DNA of 64,000 bases from Domibacillus sp. PGB-M46 (GCF_022668875.1 NZ_JAKGCR010000018.1:19737-83736), one strand, 5' to 3'; positions 51,662 through 60,994 are shown, counted from the stretch's first letter. Notes: generated by a model from the sequence alone, not told the origin. Program-made: numbers and translations.

Positions 51662-51680
51662 TGTAAAACGACGTTTTACA
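51662..51680. promoter_or_regulatory. perfect 19-bp palindrome
   Basis: TGTAAAACG A CGTTTTACA, about 130 bp upstream of the citM -10 and 117 bp after the RraA stop. It looks like an operator for a dimeric repressor, but no candidate protein is obvious. Confidence 0.5.
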
Positions 51681-51769
51681 AAGACAGTCATTTTCTTATT
51701 TTTAAGGTGAAACAGCTAATCATAAAAATATTGACACACATGCAGCAGGCTGTTCTGTCATTAAAAAGA

Positions 51770-51796
51770 AAAACAGGCCAGTTTCGGCCTGTTTTC
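51770..51796 (-). terminator. terminator of the tct-rraA operon
   Basis: AAAACAGGCC / GGCCTGTTTT stem with T residues on the minus strand, directly after the RraA-like stop. Confidence 0.75.
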
Positions 51797-52432
51797 TTAT
51801 GATAAGAAGCGATCTAAATACGCAAGAATTTCTTCTCTGTTGCCTGATACTTTTTGAGCTCGTTTAATATCTTTGTCTGCTTTTTCTATCGATTGTTTTA
51901 ACACTTCTTCTTCTGCTTCCTGTGGAATAACAGTGACGCCATCCGCGTCTCCCACAATAATATCACCTGGCTGAATCGTTACACCGCCGCAGGAAATCGG
52001 CACATTGATTTCTCCCTGCCCTGCTTTTCCGCTTGCAGCAATGGTTGTCCCTTTGCAGAAAACGGGGTAATTTAATTCTTTGATGCCGACTACATCCCGA
52101 ATTACGCCATCTACGATGATGCCTTTAATGCCAAGTGTCTGCGCCATCCCGACAATAAAGTCGCCTGCTATCGCCCTATATGTGTCTCCTTTTGCATCAA
52201 TCACTAAAACATCACCTGGTTTTGCTTCTCTGATGGCTTTCAGTACGACTAAATTATCCCCAACCGGCATTTTCACTGTAAAAGCCCGCCCGGCAACACG
52301 GTACTCTTCTTTAAGCGGCTGAATCGCTGATGATAAATTGTTCATCCCCTGCAGTGCATCTGAAATACAAGTTGTTGGGATGTCCTCAAATTGCTCCACA
52401 ATATTCATTTTCACTTGGTTTTCAACAGTCAT
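51797..52432 (-). CDS. RraA-like aldolase/decarboxylase (HMG/CHA aldolase family)
   Basis: A 211-aa protein of the RraA / 4-hydroxy-4-methyl-2-oxoglutarate aldolase superfamily. It has the metal- and substrate-site signature GIIVDGVIRDVVGIKELNYP and the GDIIVGDADGVTVIP segment. The true aldolases of the group cleave HMG or carboxy-hydroxy-adipate and decarboxylate oxaloacetate; RraA inhibits RNase E. A catabolic role is favoured because it is the last gene after tctCBA. SD AAGGAGAG precedes the ATG. Exact substrate unknown. Confidence 0.88.
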   Translation of the reverse strand: MTVENQVKMNIVEQFEDIPTTCISDALQGMNNLSSAIQPLKEEYRVAGRAFTVKMPVGDNLVVLKAIREAKPGDVLVIDAKGDTYRAIAGDFIVGMAQTLGIKGIIVDGVIRDVVGIKELNYPVFCKGTTIAASGKAGQGEINVPISCGGVTIQPGDIIVGDADGVTVIPQEAEEEVLKQSIEKADKDIKRAQKVSGNREEILAYLDRFLS

Positions 52433-52451
52433 TTGTCTCTCTCTCCTTTAT

Positions 52452-53978
52452 TTATCCTTCTTCATTTAAAATCAATTTCTTCCCTCTCAGTTTTAAAAAC
52501 AGAGGAGTTAAAATCCATAAAATCCCGACAATAATAAAAGCCAGGGAAAGCGGTTTTTGGAAGAAAATCATCACATCGCCATTAGACAGCGTCAGCGCTC
52601 TCCGTAAATTATTTTCAATCATCGGCCCTAATACCAATCCCAGTACAAGAGGGGCAATCGGAAAGTCATTTTTTGAAAGAAAATAGCCGGATACTCCGCA
52701 GGCAATCAGCAGGCCTAAATCAAAAACAGAAAACTGGACTGCGTAAACGCCAAAGAAAGAAAAGCCGATGATTAACGGAATCAAATATTTGGCAGGTGTT
52801 TCGACTACTTTGGCAAACACTTTGACCATAGGCAGATTTAAGATTAGCAGAATCGCATTTCCGACAAACATGCTGGCAATCAATCCCCAGGCAACATCCG
52901 GGTGTTCTTCAAAAAGAAGCGGGCCCGGGGTAATATTAAACATAATAAACGCACTCATTAAAATCGCTGTGGAACCGGATCCTGGAATACCGAGCGTGAG
53001 CAGGGGAACAATGGCCCCTCCGGCCGCTGCATTGTTTGCAGATTCCGGGGCCGCTACTCCTTCAATGGCACCTGTCCCGAACTTCTTAGGATTTTTGCTT
53101 AATTTCTTTTCCATAATGTAAGAAAAGAATGAAGCAAGAGTGGCTCCTGCACCAGGCAGAACGCCGATGAAAAATCCTAAAACCGATCCCCGTGCAATCG
53201 GAAGAGAGCTGTCTTTTAAATCCTGTTTAGTCGGGATGATCCGCGTAATTTTGGCGATTTCACCATCATTACTTTCTCGCTCTAAAATGGCTTTAAACAC
53301 TTCTCCTACCGCAAAAAGACCAACTGCGATCGTTAAGAATTCTAATCCAGAATAAAGAACCGGCATGTCATATGTAAAACGGGTCACACCCGATACAGAG
53401 TCGATGCCAATTGTCGCCAGAAGCAGGCCGAAGACAGTCATCATCAGAGCTTTCGTTATAGATTTACCGCCAAGGCCGCTTACAGCCAGGAGGCCAAGCA
53501 GCATAAGAGACGTATATTCAGCCGGGCCAAATTTTAACGCAATACTGGCCAGCGGATTAGCCAGCAAAATCAGACCGATCAAAGCGATTAATCCGGCAGC
53601 AAAAGAGCCGATTGCACAAATAGCCAAAGCGATTCCCGCCCGGCCGTTTTTAGCCATTTGATGCCCATCAAGTGTCGTGACAACCGAGGATGATTCACCT
53701 GGCGTGTTCAAGAGAATAGATGTAGTAGAACCGCCATACATGGCGCCGTAGTACACGCCGGCCAGTAAAATAATAGAGCTTGTGGCTGCTGCTTCAGCAG
53801 GAAGTCCGCTTGTAATGGATGCGGTAATCGGCATTAAAAGAGCGATTCCGCTCATCGGGCCAATCCCAGGAAGAACGCCAACAGCCGTTCCAATCAACAC
53901 TCCGAAAAAAGCGAATAAAAGATTATGCCATTGCAGGGCTGTTGCAAAACCCTGCAGTAAGTAATCCAGCGTGCCCAT
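52452..53978 (-). CDS. tctA: tripartite tricarboxylate transporter TctA subunit
   Basis: A 508-aa membrane permease of about 12 helices, the large subunit of TTT systems. Signature elements are GIGPMSGIALLMPITASI near the N-terminus and YGAMYGGSTTSILLNTPGES at about residues 57-76, with GVLPGAGATLASFFSYIMEKK and AAPESANNAAAGGAIVPLLTLG in the second half. It lies 10 bp after tctB and is followed by the RraA-like gene 19 bp later. Imports a tri- or dicarboxylate captured by TctC. Confidence 0.95.
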   Translation of the reverse strand: MGTLDYLLQGFATALQWHNLLFAFFGVLIGTAVGVLPGIGPMSGIALLMPITASITSGLPAEAAATSSIILLAGVYYGAMYGGSTTSILLNTPGESSSVVTTLDGHQMAKNGRAGIALAICAIGSFAAGLIALIGLILLANPLASIALKFGPAEYTSLMLLGLLAVSGLGGKSITKALMMTVFGLLLATIGIDSVSGVTRFTYDMPVLYSGLEFLTIAVGLFAVGEVFKAILERESNDGEIAKITRIIPTKQDLKDSSLPIARGSVLGFFIGVLPGAGATLASFFSYIMEKKLSKNPKKFGTGAIEGVAAPESANNAAAGGAIVPLLTLGIPGSGSTAILMSAFIMFNITPGPLLFEEHPDVAWGLIASMFVGNAILLILNLPMVKVFAKVVETPAKYLIPLIIGFSFFGVYAVQFSVFDLGLLIACGVSGYFLSKNDFPIAPLVLGLVLGPMIENNLRRALTLSNGDVMIFFQKPLSLAFIIVGILWILTPLFLKLRGKKLILNEEG

Positions 53979-53988
53979 CTAACCCCTC

Positions 53989-54450
53989 CTAACTGAAACT
54001 CATCCATGATGGAAATGGCGGCAGTGAACCTTGCAGAAGTACAACAAACAAATAGTAAACGCCTAGTGAGAATACTCCGGCAATCAAAACAGATACCCAA
54101 ACCTTTCCTCTCTGCATCGTCTGGAAACCAATGAGCAAAAACAAGAAAGTAGTGATCACATATCCAAGTGTTTCTAAAAGTGCGGCATATAAAATAGCCG
54201 CAGCCAGGATAATGCCAAACCGCTTATAATCCAGTTTCGTACCGCTATTTTTCACTTCTGTGTAGCGAAACGTTTCATAAACAAGACGAATGCTCAGCAA
54301 GATTAGGGCAATGCCTAAAGACATCGGAAAAATATTCGGACCAATTTCACTGCCATAGGCACTTTGAGAAAGTTTAAAGCTTTCAACTACAAACATGGCG
54401 CCGATCGCCAAAAACAAAATGCCTGTATAGCGGTCAAATGTTTTGCTCAT
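53989..54450 (-). CDS. tctB: tripartite tricarboxylate transporter TctB subunit
   Basis: A 153-aa small membrane subunit with four helices (about residues 10-25, 40-58, 80-108, 118-142), the usual TctB layout. Ends PPFPSWMSFS. It sits 82 bp after tctC, separated by a hairpin that may lower its expression relative to the binding protein. Required partner of TctA in known systems. Confidence 0.9.
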   Translation of the reverse strand: MSKTFDRYTGILFLAIGAMFVVESFKLSQSAYGSEIGPNIFPMSLGIALILLSIRLVYETFRYTEVKNSGTKLDYKRFGIILAAAILYAALLETLGYVITTFLFLLIGFQTMQRGKVWVSVLIAGVFSLGVYYLFVVLLQGSLPPFPSWMSFS

Positions 54451-54472
54451 TGTTTTCCCCTCCCTGCCTCGG

Positions 54473-54520
54473 AAAAAAGCAGCAGCTCATCAAGAAATAT
54501 CATGCCGCTGCTTTTCTCCT
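54473..54520 (-). terminator. intercistronic attenuator between tctC and tctB
   Basis: AAAAGCAGCGGC ... GCTGCTGCTTTT imperfect stem followed by T residues on the minus strand. It likely allows partial readthrough, giving excess binding protein. Confidence 0.65.
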
Positions 54521-54532
54521 GTTTGAGGAACA

Positions 54533-55561
54533 TTATTTTGCCATGCCGAGATCTTCGTAAATCTCTTTATACATCGCTTCTTCTTCTTCCATCAGCTTGA
54601 TAAAGTCCTCCGATGCCATATAGCCATCCTGCCAGCCCTGCTTTTCAAGTTCTTTCTTCCAGGCTTCTGTATCTACTAGCTGGGCTACTTTTTCTTCCCA
54701 GTAGGCTTTCGCATCTTCTGACATATCAGCCGGCCCGTAAATACCGCGCCAGTTGGTTAATTCTGCGTCTATGCCCTGCTCTTTGTACGTTGGAATCTCT
54801 GCAAATTCTCCTTCCAGGCGTTCAGGAGCGGAAATGCCTAAAATTTTCACTTTATCGGCTTTTACATACTCATTTACAGAAGAGACATCAGAAGAAATAA
54901 CGTCAGCGTTTCCGCCAAGCAGAGAAGTAAGCGCCTCTCCACCGCCATCAAAGGAAATATACTTAAGCGCTTTGACATCTACGCCGGCTTTCATGGCCGG
55001 ATAAATGGCATTTAAGTGGTCAAAAGAGCCCGGACCAGAACCGCCCGCAAATGAAATAGACTTTGGATCTTTTTTCAAGTCCGCAAATAAAGCCTCCAAT
55101 GTGTCATATTTAGAATCTGCCGGGACTGCCAGTACATCGTATTCTGTCACCAGCCGGGCAATCGGCGTAATGTCCCGGAAAGACACCGGGCTGTTTCCTT
55201 CTTTCTTAATGTGATTCAAAATAAAGGGTGTAGATGCAATGAGCAGCCGGTAGTCATTCCCTTTGTCTTTATTGGCAAAATCAACTGTGCCGACAACCTG
55301 TCCGCCGCCCGGATTATTTTCAACGGTAATGGTACTGTCTACAATTCCTTCAGAAGAAAAAAGGTTGCCCAGCGCCCTTCCTGTTGTATCAAGCCCGCCT
55401 CCTGCACCGGATGGAACAGAAAAGCTTATCGCTTTTTCCGGATAGCTGCTGCCTGATCCGCCCTGACCACCGGCAGCTTTTTCTCCTCCACTATTACTGC
55501 AGGCGGCCGTTCCCAGCGTTAAAGCCGCAGCTAGAATAGGTACCATCAACTTTTTCATCAA
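54533..55561 (-). CDS. tctC: tripartite tricarboxylate transporter substrate-binding lipoprotein TctC
   Basis: A 342-aa extracytoplasmic solute-binding lipoprotein. A lipobox GTAAC at about residues 17-21 follows a hydrophobic signal. The mature part is Bug/TctC-type: YPEKAISFSVPSGAGGGLDT, VENNPGGGQVVGTVDFANKD and TPIARLVTEYDVLAVPADS. SD GGGGG precedes the ATG pair. First gene of the tctCBA-rraA operon, with a LysR block promoter and cre box upstream. Ligand is probably citrate, aconitate or tricarballylate, not decided. Confidence 0.93.
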   Translation of the reverse strand: MMKKLMVPILAAALTLGTAACSNSGGEKAAGGQGGSGSSYPEKAISFSVPSGAGGGLDTTGRALGNLFSSEGIVDSTITVENNPGGGQVVGTVDFANKDKGNDYRLLIASTPFILNHIKKEGNSPVSFRDITPIARLVTEYDVLAVPADSKYDTLEALFADLKKDPKSISFAGGSGPGSFDHLNAIYPAMKAGVDVKALKYISFDGGGEALTSLLGGNADVISSDVSSVNEYVKADKVKILGISAPERLEGEFAEIPTYKEQGIDAELTNWRGIYGPADMSEDAKAYWEEKVAQLVDTEAWKKELEKQGWQDGYMASEDFIKLMEEEEAMYKEIYEDLGMAK

Positions 55562-55771
55562 AATCCCCCTGTCTATCAGAATAATCAGTAAATCTTTTCG
55601 GTTCTTTTATTCTGTTTCTAAAAGCGATGGACTTGATTTGAAACGCTCATTCCTCCCCCGGTACACTTCTTTCTCTCTTAAGTTTTGAAGAGAGCCAGGC
55701 TCACCTGACTATTCTTTCAATCGATCTCTATTGGGGATCGTAGCGTAGAACAAACCTCCCTTCAATTATCG

Positions 55772-55785
55772 AGATAACGCTTTCA
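55772..55785 (-). promoter_or_regulatory. cre box upstream of tctC
   Basis: TGAAAGCGTTATCT on the minus strand fits the cre consensus at all core positions. It lies just downstream of the predicted tctC promoter. Confidence 0.6.
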
Positions 55786-55822
55786 TTTTTTTTGCAAATG
55801 AAGATTTGTTTTCTCTGATTAA

Positions 55823-55870
55823 AGTGTACTCGATTCATAAATCCTTTGAAAAATAGTGATAATTCATGAT
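55823..55870 (-). promoter_or_regulatory. tctC promoter with LysR block (copy 3)
   Basis: AAAAATAGTGATAATTCATGAT (ATAG at 55853) matches the acnA and citM blocks, and -10 TACACT (complement of 55823-55828) stands 30 bp away, against 29 in the other two. Divergence is greater than between copies 1 and 2. Confidence 0.6.
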
Positions 55871-55885
55871 TACATATTCTAATTT

Positions 55886-56174
55886 ATTATGGCTTGTAAA
55901 ATATCTAAGAAAGAGCCGAAAAACATTGCTATATCAAGGTTCATTAGAATTCTGACTTAACTTGTGCTTTGTGGTTTTCTGTATCCTCCCCCATTATTCT
56001 GGGGGAACGTGTGGGGGACATTTAAACTCAGGACAGGCGCTCTAAAAAAAGGGTCCTTACATGGACTCTTTTTTTATTCTGTATAAAAAACGTTTTTAGA
56101 ATCGAATTTGCAGATGGTAATTGCTTGATTTATCGCGACTTTATGATAAAAAGAAGCTAGTTTTTTTAAAAACA
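55886..56174. other. intergenic region with hairpins, no gene seen
   Basis: Contains a TCCCCCA / TGGGGGA foldback near 55987-56006 and a terminator-like stem AAAAAAAGGGTCC / GGACTCTTTTTTT (56044-56075) with A and T runs on both sides. I find no SD-preceded frame. Confidence 0.4.
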
Positions 56175-56211
56175 AAACAATCCCTTAAAGTCAATACTTA
56201 AGGGGTTGTTC
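56175..56211 (-). terminator. terminator downstream of the flagellin gene
   Basis: ACAATCCCTTAA / TTAAGGGGTTGT stem with T-rich tail on the minus strand, about 235 bp after the flagellin stop. Confidence 0.6.
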
Positions 56212-56444
56212 ATCTTAGTATATTTAGATGTACTATTCGCACTTCCAAGGGTGTACTTGTGTGCGGAACACATACTGCCATAAATTCTTAAACAATCTTA
56301 TCTTCAAAATCCCTCTATACCAACAGCTGCTTAAAACTCCTCATTATTTTAAAGAATCTTATAACCAAAAATTTTGGTCATTGCTTGGACAAAATTTTGG
56401 TCATCACTCAAGCAACTCTGCGAAGACTACTCTAGCCTTAGTCT

Positions 56445-57890
56445 CTATTTCAACAATTCCAGTATACCTTGAGGTAATTGATTCGATTGTGCCAGCATTG
56501 CTTGCCCGGATTGTATTAGAATATTCCGTTTCGTAAATTCCGTCATCTCTAATGCCATATCTGCATCTGATATACGTGATTCAGAGGCTGTAGCATTTTC
56601 ACCGGAATTTGAAACGTTTGTATGAACATATTCCAATGCATTTTGATAAGCCCCAAACTTGCTTCGCTCAGATTGAATTGTATTCAAGGCCTGATCCCAC
56701 TTTCCCAGGGCTTCACCAATTTTTCCCTCCGAGGTTACAGAGACATCATCAATTTGAAGATTTTGTGTCCGTGCATCAAATAAATGTATCGTGAATTGAT
56801 CACCACTGTTTGGTCCCACCTGAAGAATGACCGGCTCAAATACTAATTCTTGCTCCCCTCCCAATCCTGCATCTTCCACTATCTTATCGACAAGGCCAGG
56901 AGAAATGTTGCTGGCGATTTCATCTGAAGAAGCCGGAATAAAAATTTCATTCGCAAAATCATCATACCGATCGGAATAACTAAAAGTATTAGTAGATGAT
57001 CCGATAGAGATATCTATCCCAAAAACATATGAATAAATATCATTATCCTCTAATGTTTGTTTGACTTCCGGTTCAGTTTGAACTGACCCTTCATCAGAAG
57101 TATCCGTCAACAAAACAAATATCTTCTTAGAATCGTTTCGATATTCGATTTCACTTGCTTGCGAACCATTCAGTGTATATGTAGTCATCCTTTGATAAGC
57201 ATAATTCGTTCCGTCCATTGCTTGATGATTTTCTTTTAAATGTTCTTGAATCACCGCTACATCCGATGTTAAAGGAAGCGTCCTTCCTGAATGAACTGTA
57301 CTTACTGTTGCCACTTTTACATCACCATACTGGGACAGGCCACTAACAAAGTCTGAAATACCTTCCACTACCTCATCGATCTCTTCCTGCATAGTCCCCG
57401 AATCATCAATAAAAAAGACGATATCCACTGGCTGATCGCCTATTTCACCCGGTGAAGGAGGTGCTGTCAGCTTGGGAGGCCGTAGCAATTCAATGGAATT
57501 AAATTGTGTCTCATTGGCAATCGAATCAATTCCCTTTTTTATTTCATCAATTTCCATTTGAATCGATTCACGATCCTGCATAGTCAATGTCCCGTTTGCA
57601 GCCTGAACAGTCAGCTCCCTCGCACGCTGTAACATTTCTTGAATATTAGCTAGGCCGCCTTCAGCTGTCTACACTAAAGAAATCCCATCAAGTATGTTCC
57701 GTGCTGCTTGATCTAATCCTCTAATCTGCCCTCTCATTTTTTGTGAGATCGTTAAACCAGCTGCATCATCAGCAGCCCGATTAATACGCAGCCCTGAAAA
57801 CAGCTTTTCTAGTGTTTTTGATAAGCTAGTTTGGTTTGCAGATAAATTTCTATATGAATTTAATACTTGAATGTTATGGTTGATTCTCAC
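56445..57890 (-). pseudogene. flagellin with inserted von Willebrand A domain, in-frame amber codon
   Basis: One 481-codon frame from GTG 57890 (SD AAGGAG). Codons 1-73 are the flagellin N-terminal D0/D1 region (MRINHNIQVLNSYRNLSANQ, AADDAAGLTISQKMRGQIRG, ILDGISLV). Codon 74 is TAG (57669-57671) where Gln is normal (GISLVQTAEGG). The frame goes on TAEGGLANIQEMLQRARELT, then at about 130-350 a VWA domain replaces the variable region: VDIVFFIDDSGTM (MIDAS), DGTNYAYQ, FVLLTDTSDEG. The C-terminal D1/D0 follows (SRISDADMALEMTEFTKRNI). Apart from the amber codon it is intact, so pseudogene or readthrough are both possible. Confidence 0.85.
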
Positions 57891-58138
57891 TTGTCACGTC
57901 TCCTTAAAGTCGCCTATTCTTTTATCGGTTGAAAAGCCTTTTCACCCCTCGTAAATTGGTGTCAATACACTCCTTTATATAACATCGACTAAATACTTCC
58001 ACTTTAAAGACCTACAGAAAATTTTTTCCCGAAAATTAATTCTGCAACTATTTTTTCTTTTACATTTACTAATATGATTTATTCCAATCACCAATAACCA
58101 AACAAGAACGTACATTCCTATTATAAGGAGTGATCTTA
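57891..58138. other. region upstream of the flagellin gene
   Basis: On the minus strand AACCGATAA (57922-57930) resembles a sigma-D -10 (GCCGATAA), with TGAA 12 bp upstream in place of TAAA at 15. A sigma-D promoter is possible but the spacing is poor. Otherwise A/T-rich sequence without a gene. Confidence 0.3.
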
Positions 58139-58232
58139 GTGAAGAAATTATATGAAGATCGCGGCATACTGAAATGATGAGGGTTACTCTTTTCTGAACA
58201 AATAGAAACTTACGCTGAACACGTTTGGACTT
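58139..58232 (+). pseudogene. N-terminal remnant of a YolD-like gene
   Basis: SD AAGGAG, then GTG 58139: MKKLYEDRGILK, followed by TGA TGA, then GLLFSEQIETYAEHV in the same frame. YolD-family proteins begin with a similar LYEDRG-IKW motif followed by a helix. The C-terminal half is 2.9 kb away at 61107, beyond the LRR gene. The gene seems to have been split. Confidence 0.5.
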
Positions 58233-58428
58233 CCCTATTCGGTATATGTAAAATGACTCTGTTTTTACTTTTCACCAAACCTTCTCTTCTTCTCCGCAAT
58301 TGTTCCGGAATCCTCTCAAAATATATGATCTATAGAAAAATTTAGCTTTTCAAAAAAATATGTAGTATATGTTCATAGGTCAATGATACTATATGGATTG
58401 ATGTAATTTTTAAAGAAGGAGTTATAAA

Positions 58429-60978
58429 ATGAAACAAAAGATAGTTTTTTTTATCTGTATTTTTTTAATGAGTTATTATTTACCGTATGTCTCTAGTGAA
58501 GTGAGGGCTGAAGAACTAAAGACAACAGAATTTGAGAACTCAGCCGGAATAGTAACCGACAAAGTATGGACTGTTACTTTTAATTCGTTCCTTGATCCTG
58601 ATAGTGTAAACAGCACAACAGTTTATGTAGAAGACGAAAATAAAATAAAAATAGACACAGAAGTTTCTTTAGGAGATAGTGAAAACCAGATAGTCGTGCA
58701 ACCACCTACAGGAGGTTACATACCAAGTAACATCTACACATTACATATAAAAAATGTAAAAAATTCAAAAGGCCGTACGTTGCCTACCCCTGTAACAAAA
58801 ACTTTTATGGTTGCTGGAGAACGCATAGCAAATATTGAAGAAAGCCCAGACATAAATAAGATTGCTTTAAATTCTATTTTGGAATCTTCTGGTCTAATAG
58901 CAACAAATCCTGGCGAAAATGGCGGGACACTGGAGCTAAAAGAAAACACTTTGGTGCAGTCAGGAGATGTAATCACTATTGAACCAAATGAAGAATATCC
59001 CGAAGGACTAGCTCGTAAAGTAGAGAATGTTGAAGAAAAAAATGGAAAGTTAATTGTCACTACTTCTGTTCCATATTTAGAAGATATGGTAGACCTTTTT
59101 GAATTTACTGATTCTATACCTGTCACATCTGAGTTTATTGAAAAAGACTCTCTGCCAAAACAAATAACCGTAAAGGATTTTACACGACAAAGCCAAGCGA
59201 GCGGTGACCCGGTCAGTGGTCTTGAATATTCATTCAATGACTTTCCTATTACGCTTGAAGGTCAATTGTTATTCTTAAACGGGTCTATTGAACTTCAAAA
59301 TCCAATATTAAATCCAGATTTCAAAATGGATTTTACAGGAATTAATAAAGACAATTTTTCTTTTACATTAGAGACCACCGTTGTTTCTAAGTTGACACTT
59401 GAACTCGAAGGTGGTGGAGCGATTCCTGTAAAGACGTTTGAAGAGATAAGTTTACCAATGGGAAAGTTAAAGGTACCAATTCCACAATTACCGGGGCTAA
59501 CACTGGATGGCTCAATCAGCACAGTTGTTATAGTAGGAGGTATCGGTAGTGTAAATGCTACAATGGCCAATACTGCAAAAGTTGAAGTGGGTGTCATTAA
59601 AGATAATAATGATATTAAACCAATCCACTCTTTTGAAACTGAGAAAATAGATTTCTCTACTAAAGGATCTTTTACTCTTGAATTAAAGTACGGCATAAGG
59701 GCTTCTCTTAGTGCTTCTTATCTTTTAGTAAAATTCGCGAGTCTATCTAACGACTTTGGTGTTTACAGTAATGCCAGTGCAATCACAGGATCTGTCTACT
59801 CCAATTTGGACGAGGAAATGACGAATTTAGGGTGGTGTGCTGCTGGTGAAACTGGTTTTTTCGATGACTTTTATTTCAAGCTACAGTGGGACAAATTAAC
59901 AATATGGAAGAAAAATATAGCAGGTTTTAAGCTTAAACTATTTGAACTTAATAATTGTAATTTTCTCCAATCGCTTGCATTCGAGGCAGATACTATGGAA
60001 ATTGAAAGTGGAGAGACAAAAAAAACACAAGTCTTCGCTGATATTTTTAATTTAACCAAAAGTGCTTCAGACAGGAGAGACGTTACAAGAGACGTTACAT
60101 TTTCATCAAGTGACGAAGACGTAACGGTTTCACCAATCGGAGAGATACGAGTAAAACCAGGCCTAAACAATAAGAAAGCAACCATTGAAGCAACATACAA
60201 ATACGGAGATATAACAAAATCCGCTTCGCTGGCTATTCATGTCCTTGAAAAAGATTCTCCTATCGTCACTTTTCCTGATCCAAATCTTGAAGCTCTTATC
60301 CGAGAAAAGCTGTCGAAGCCAACTGGGGACATCACAAAAGAAGATATGTTGGAGATAGAGGAATTGGAGGCACGCTATGCAGATATTACCGATTTAAAAG
60401 GATTAGAATTTGCAAAAAATTTAAAGATACTCGATTTGTATCATTCTGGACCCTTAGACATCAGCGCGTTGGCGAGCTTACACAATTTAAAAGAGCTTTA
60501 TTTATCCAGAAACCAAATTTCTGATATTAGCGCCTTGGCTGGCTTAACAAATTTGACAAATCTCGATTTAAGGGAAAACTTAATTTCAAATGTCGAGGCA
60601 CTAGCAAACTTAAAAAATCTGACGGAGCTTGACTTGTTCGGAAATTACGTAGCAGATCTTAATCCTTTGGCTAGTTTAACCAATTTAACGGACTTGACTT
60701 TATTTGGACCACAAATCAAAAATATTGACGCGTTGGCGAACTTAACAAATTTACAAAGCCTTACTTTGGTTCACTCACAGGTTACCAATACTAATTCACT
60801 GAAAAACTTAAAGAAAATAGAGCAACTTTTATTAAATCGAAATCAAATATCAGATATTAATGCATTAGAAGGTTTATGGAATTTGAAATACCTTTATTTA
60901 GAACAAAATCCCTTGGATCAAACCGCACTAGAAATTATAAATGACCTTAAAGAAAGAGGAGTTATTGTATTTTATTAA
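58429..60978 (+). CDS. secreted leucine-rich-repeat protein with SbsA Ig-like domain
   Basis: An 849-aa exported protein. Signal peptide about residues 1-27. An SbsA/Big_5 Ig-like domain spans about 33-128 (VWTVTFNSFLDPDSVNSTTV, PPTGGYIPSNIYTLHI). Residues about 150-620 are beta-rich with no family I recognise. The last 220 residues are internalin-type LRRs of about 22 aa (DISALAGLTNLTNLDL, NVEALANLKNLTELDLFGN, DINALEGLWNLKYLYLEQN). No LPxTG anchor. SD AAGGAG precedes the ATG. It lies inside a split YolD-like gene, suggesting acquisition. Possible adhesin. Confidence 0.85.
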   Translation: MKQKIVFFICIFLMSYYLPYVSSEVRAEELKTTEFENSAGIVTDKVWTVTFNSFLDPDSVNSTTVYVEDENKIKIDTEVSLGDSENQIVVQPPTGGYIPSNIYTLHIKNVKNSKGRTLPTPVTKTFMVAGERIANIEESPDINKIALNSILESSGLIATNPGENGGTLELKENTLVQSGDVITIEPNEEYPEGLARKVENVEEKNGKLIVTTSVPYLEDMVDLFEFTDSIPVTSEFIEKDSLPKQITVKDFTRQSQASGDPVSGLEYSFNDFPITLEGQLLFLNGSIELQNPILNPDFKMDFTGINKDNFSFTLETTVVSKLTLELEGGGAIPVKTFEEISLPMGKLKVPIPQLPGLTLDGSISTVVIVGGIGSVNATMANTAKVEVGVIKDNNDIKPIHSFETEKIDFSTKGSFTLELKYGIRASLSASYLLVKFASLSNDFGVYSNASAITGSVYSNLDEEMTNLGWCAAGETGFFDDFYFKLQWDKLTIWKKNIAGFKLKLFELNNCNFLQSLAFEADTMEIESGETKKTQVFADIFNLTKSASDRRDVTRDVTFSSSDEDVTVSPIGEIRVKPGLNNKKATIEATYKYGDITKSASLAIHVLEKDSPIVTFPDPNLEALIREKLSKPTGDITKEDMLEIEELEARYADITDLKGLEFAKNLKILDLYHSGPLDISALASLHNLKELYLSRNQISDISALAGLTNLTNLDLRENLISNVEALANLKNLTELDLFGNYVADLNPLASLTNLTDLTLFGPQIKNIDALANLTNLQSLTLVHSQVTNTNSLKNLKKIEQLLLNRNQISDINALEGLWNLKYLYLEQNPLDQTALEIINDLKERGVIVFY

Positions 60979-60994
60979 TTAGCTTCTTCCTTTT

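Noticed and set aside
56228..56536. 102-codon plus-strand frame antisense to the flagellin 3' end
   Set aside because: Shadow of the flagellin coding strand; no SD and poor composition.
57669..57671. Genetic-code recoding of UAG as the reason for the amber codon in flagellin
   Set aside because: No other gene in the window needs UAG read as sense, and several genes (for example yitT) end in TAG; a point lesion is simpler.
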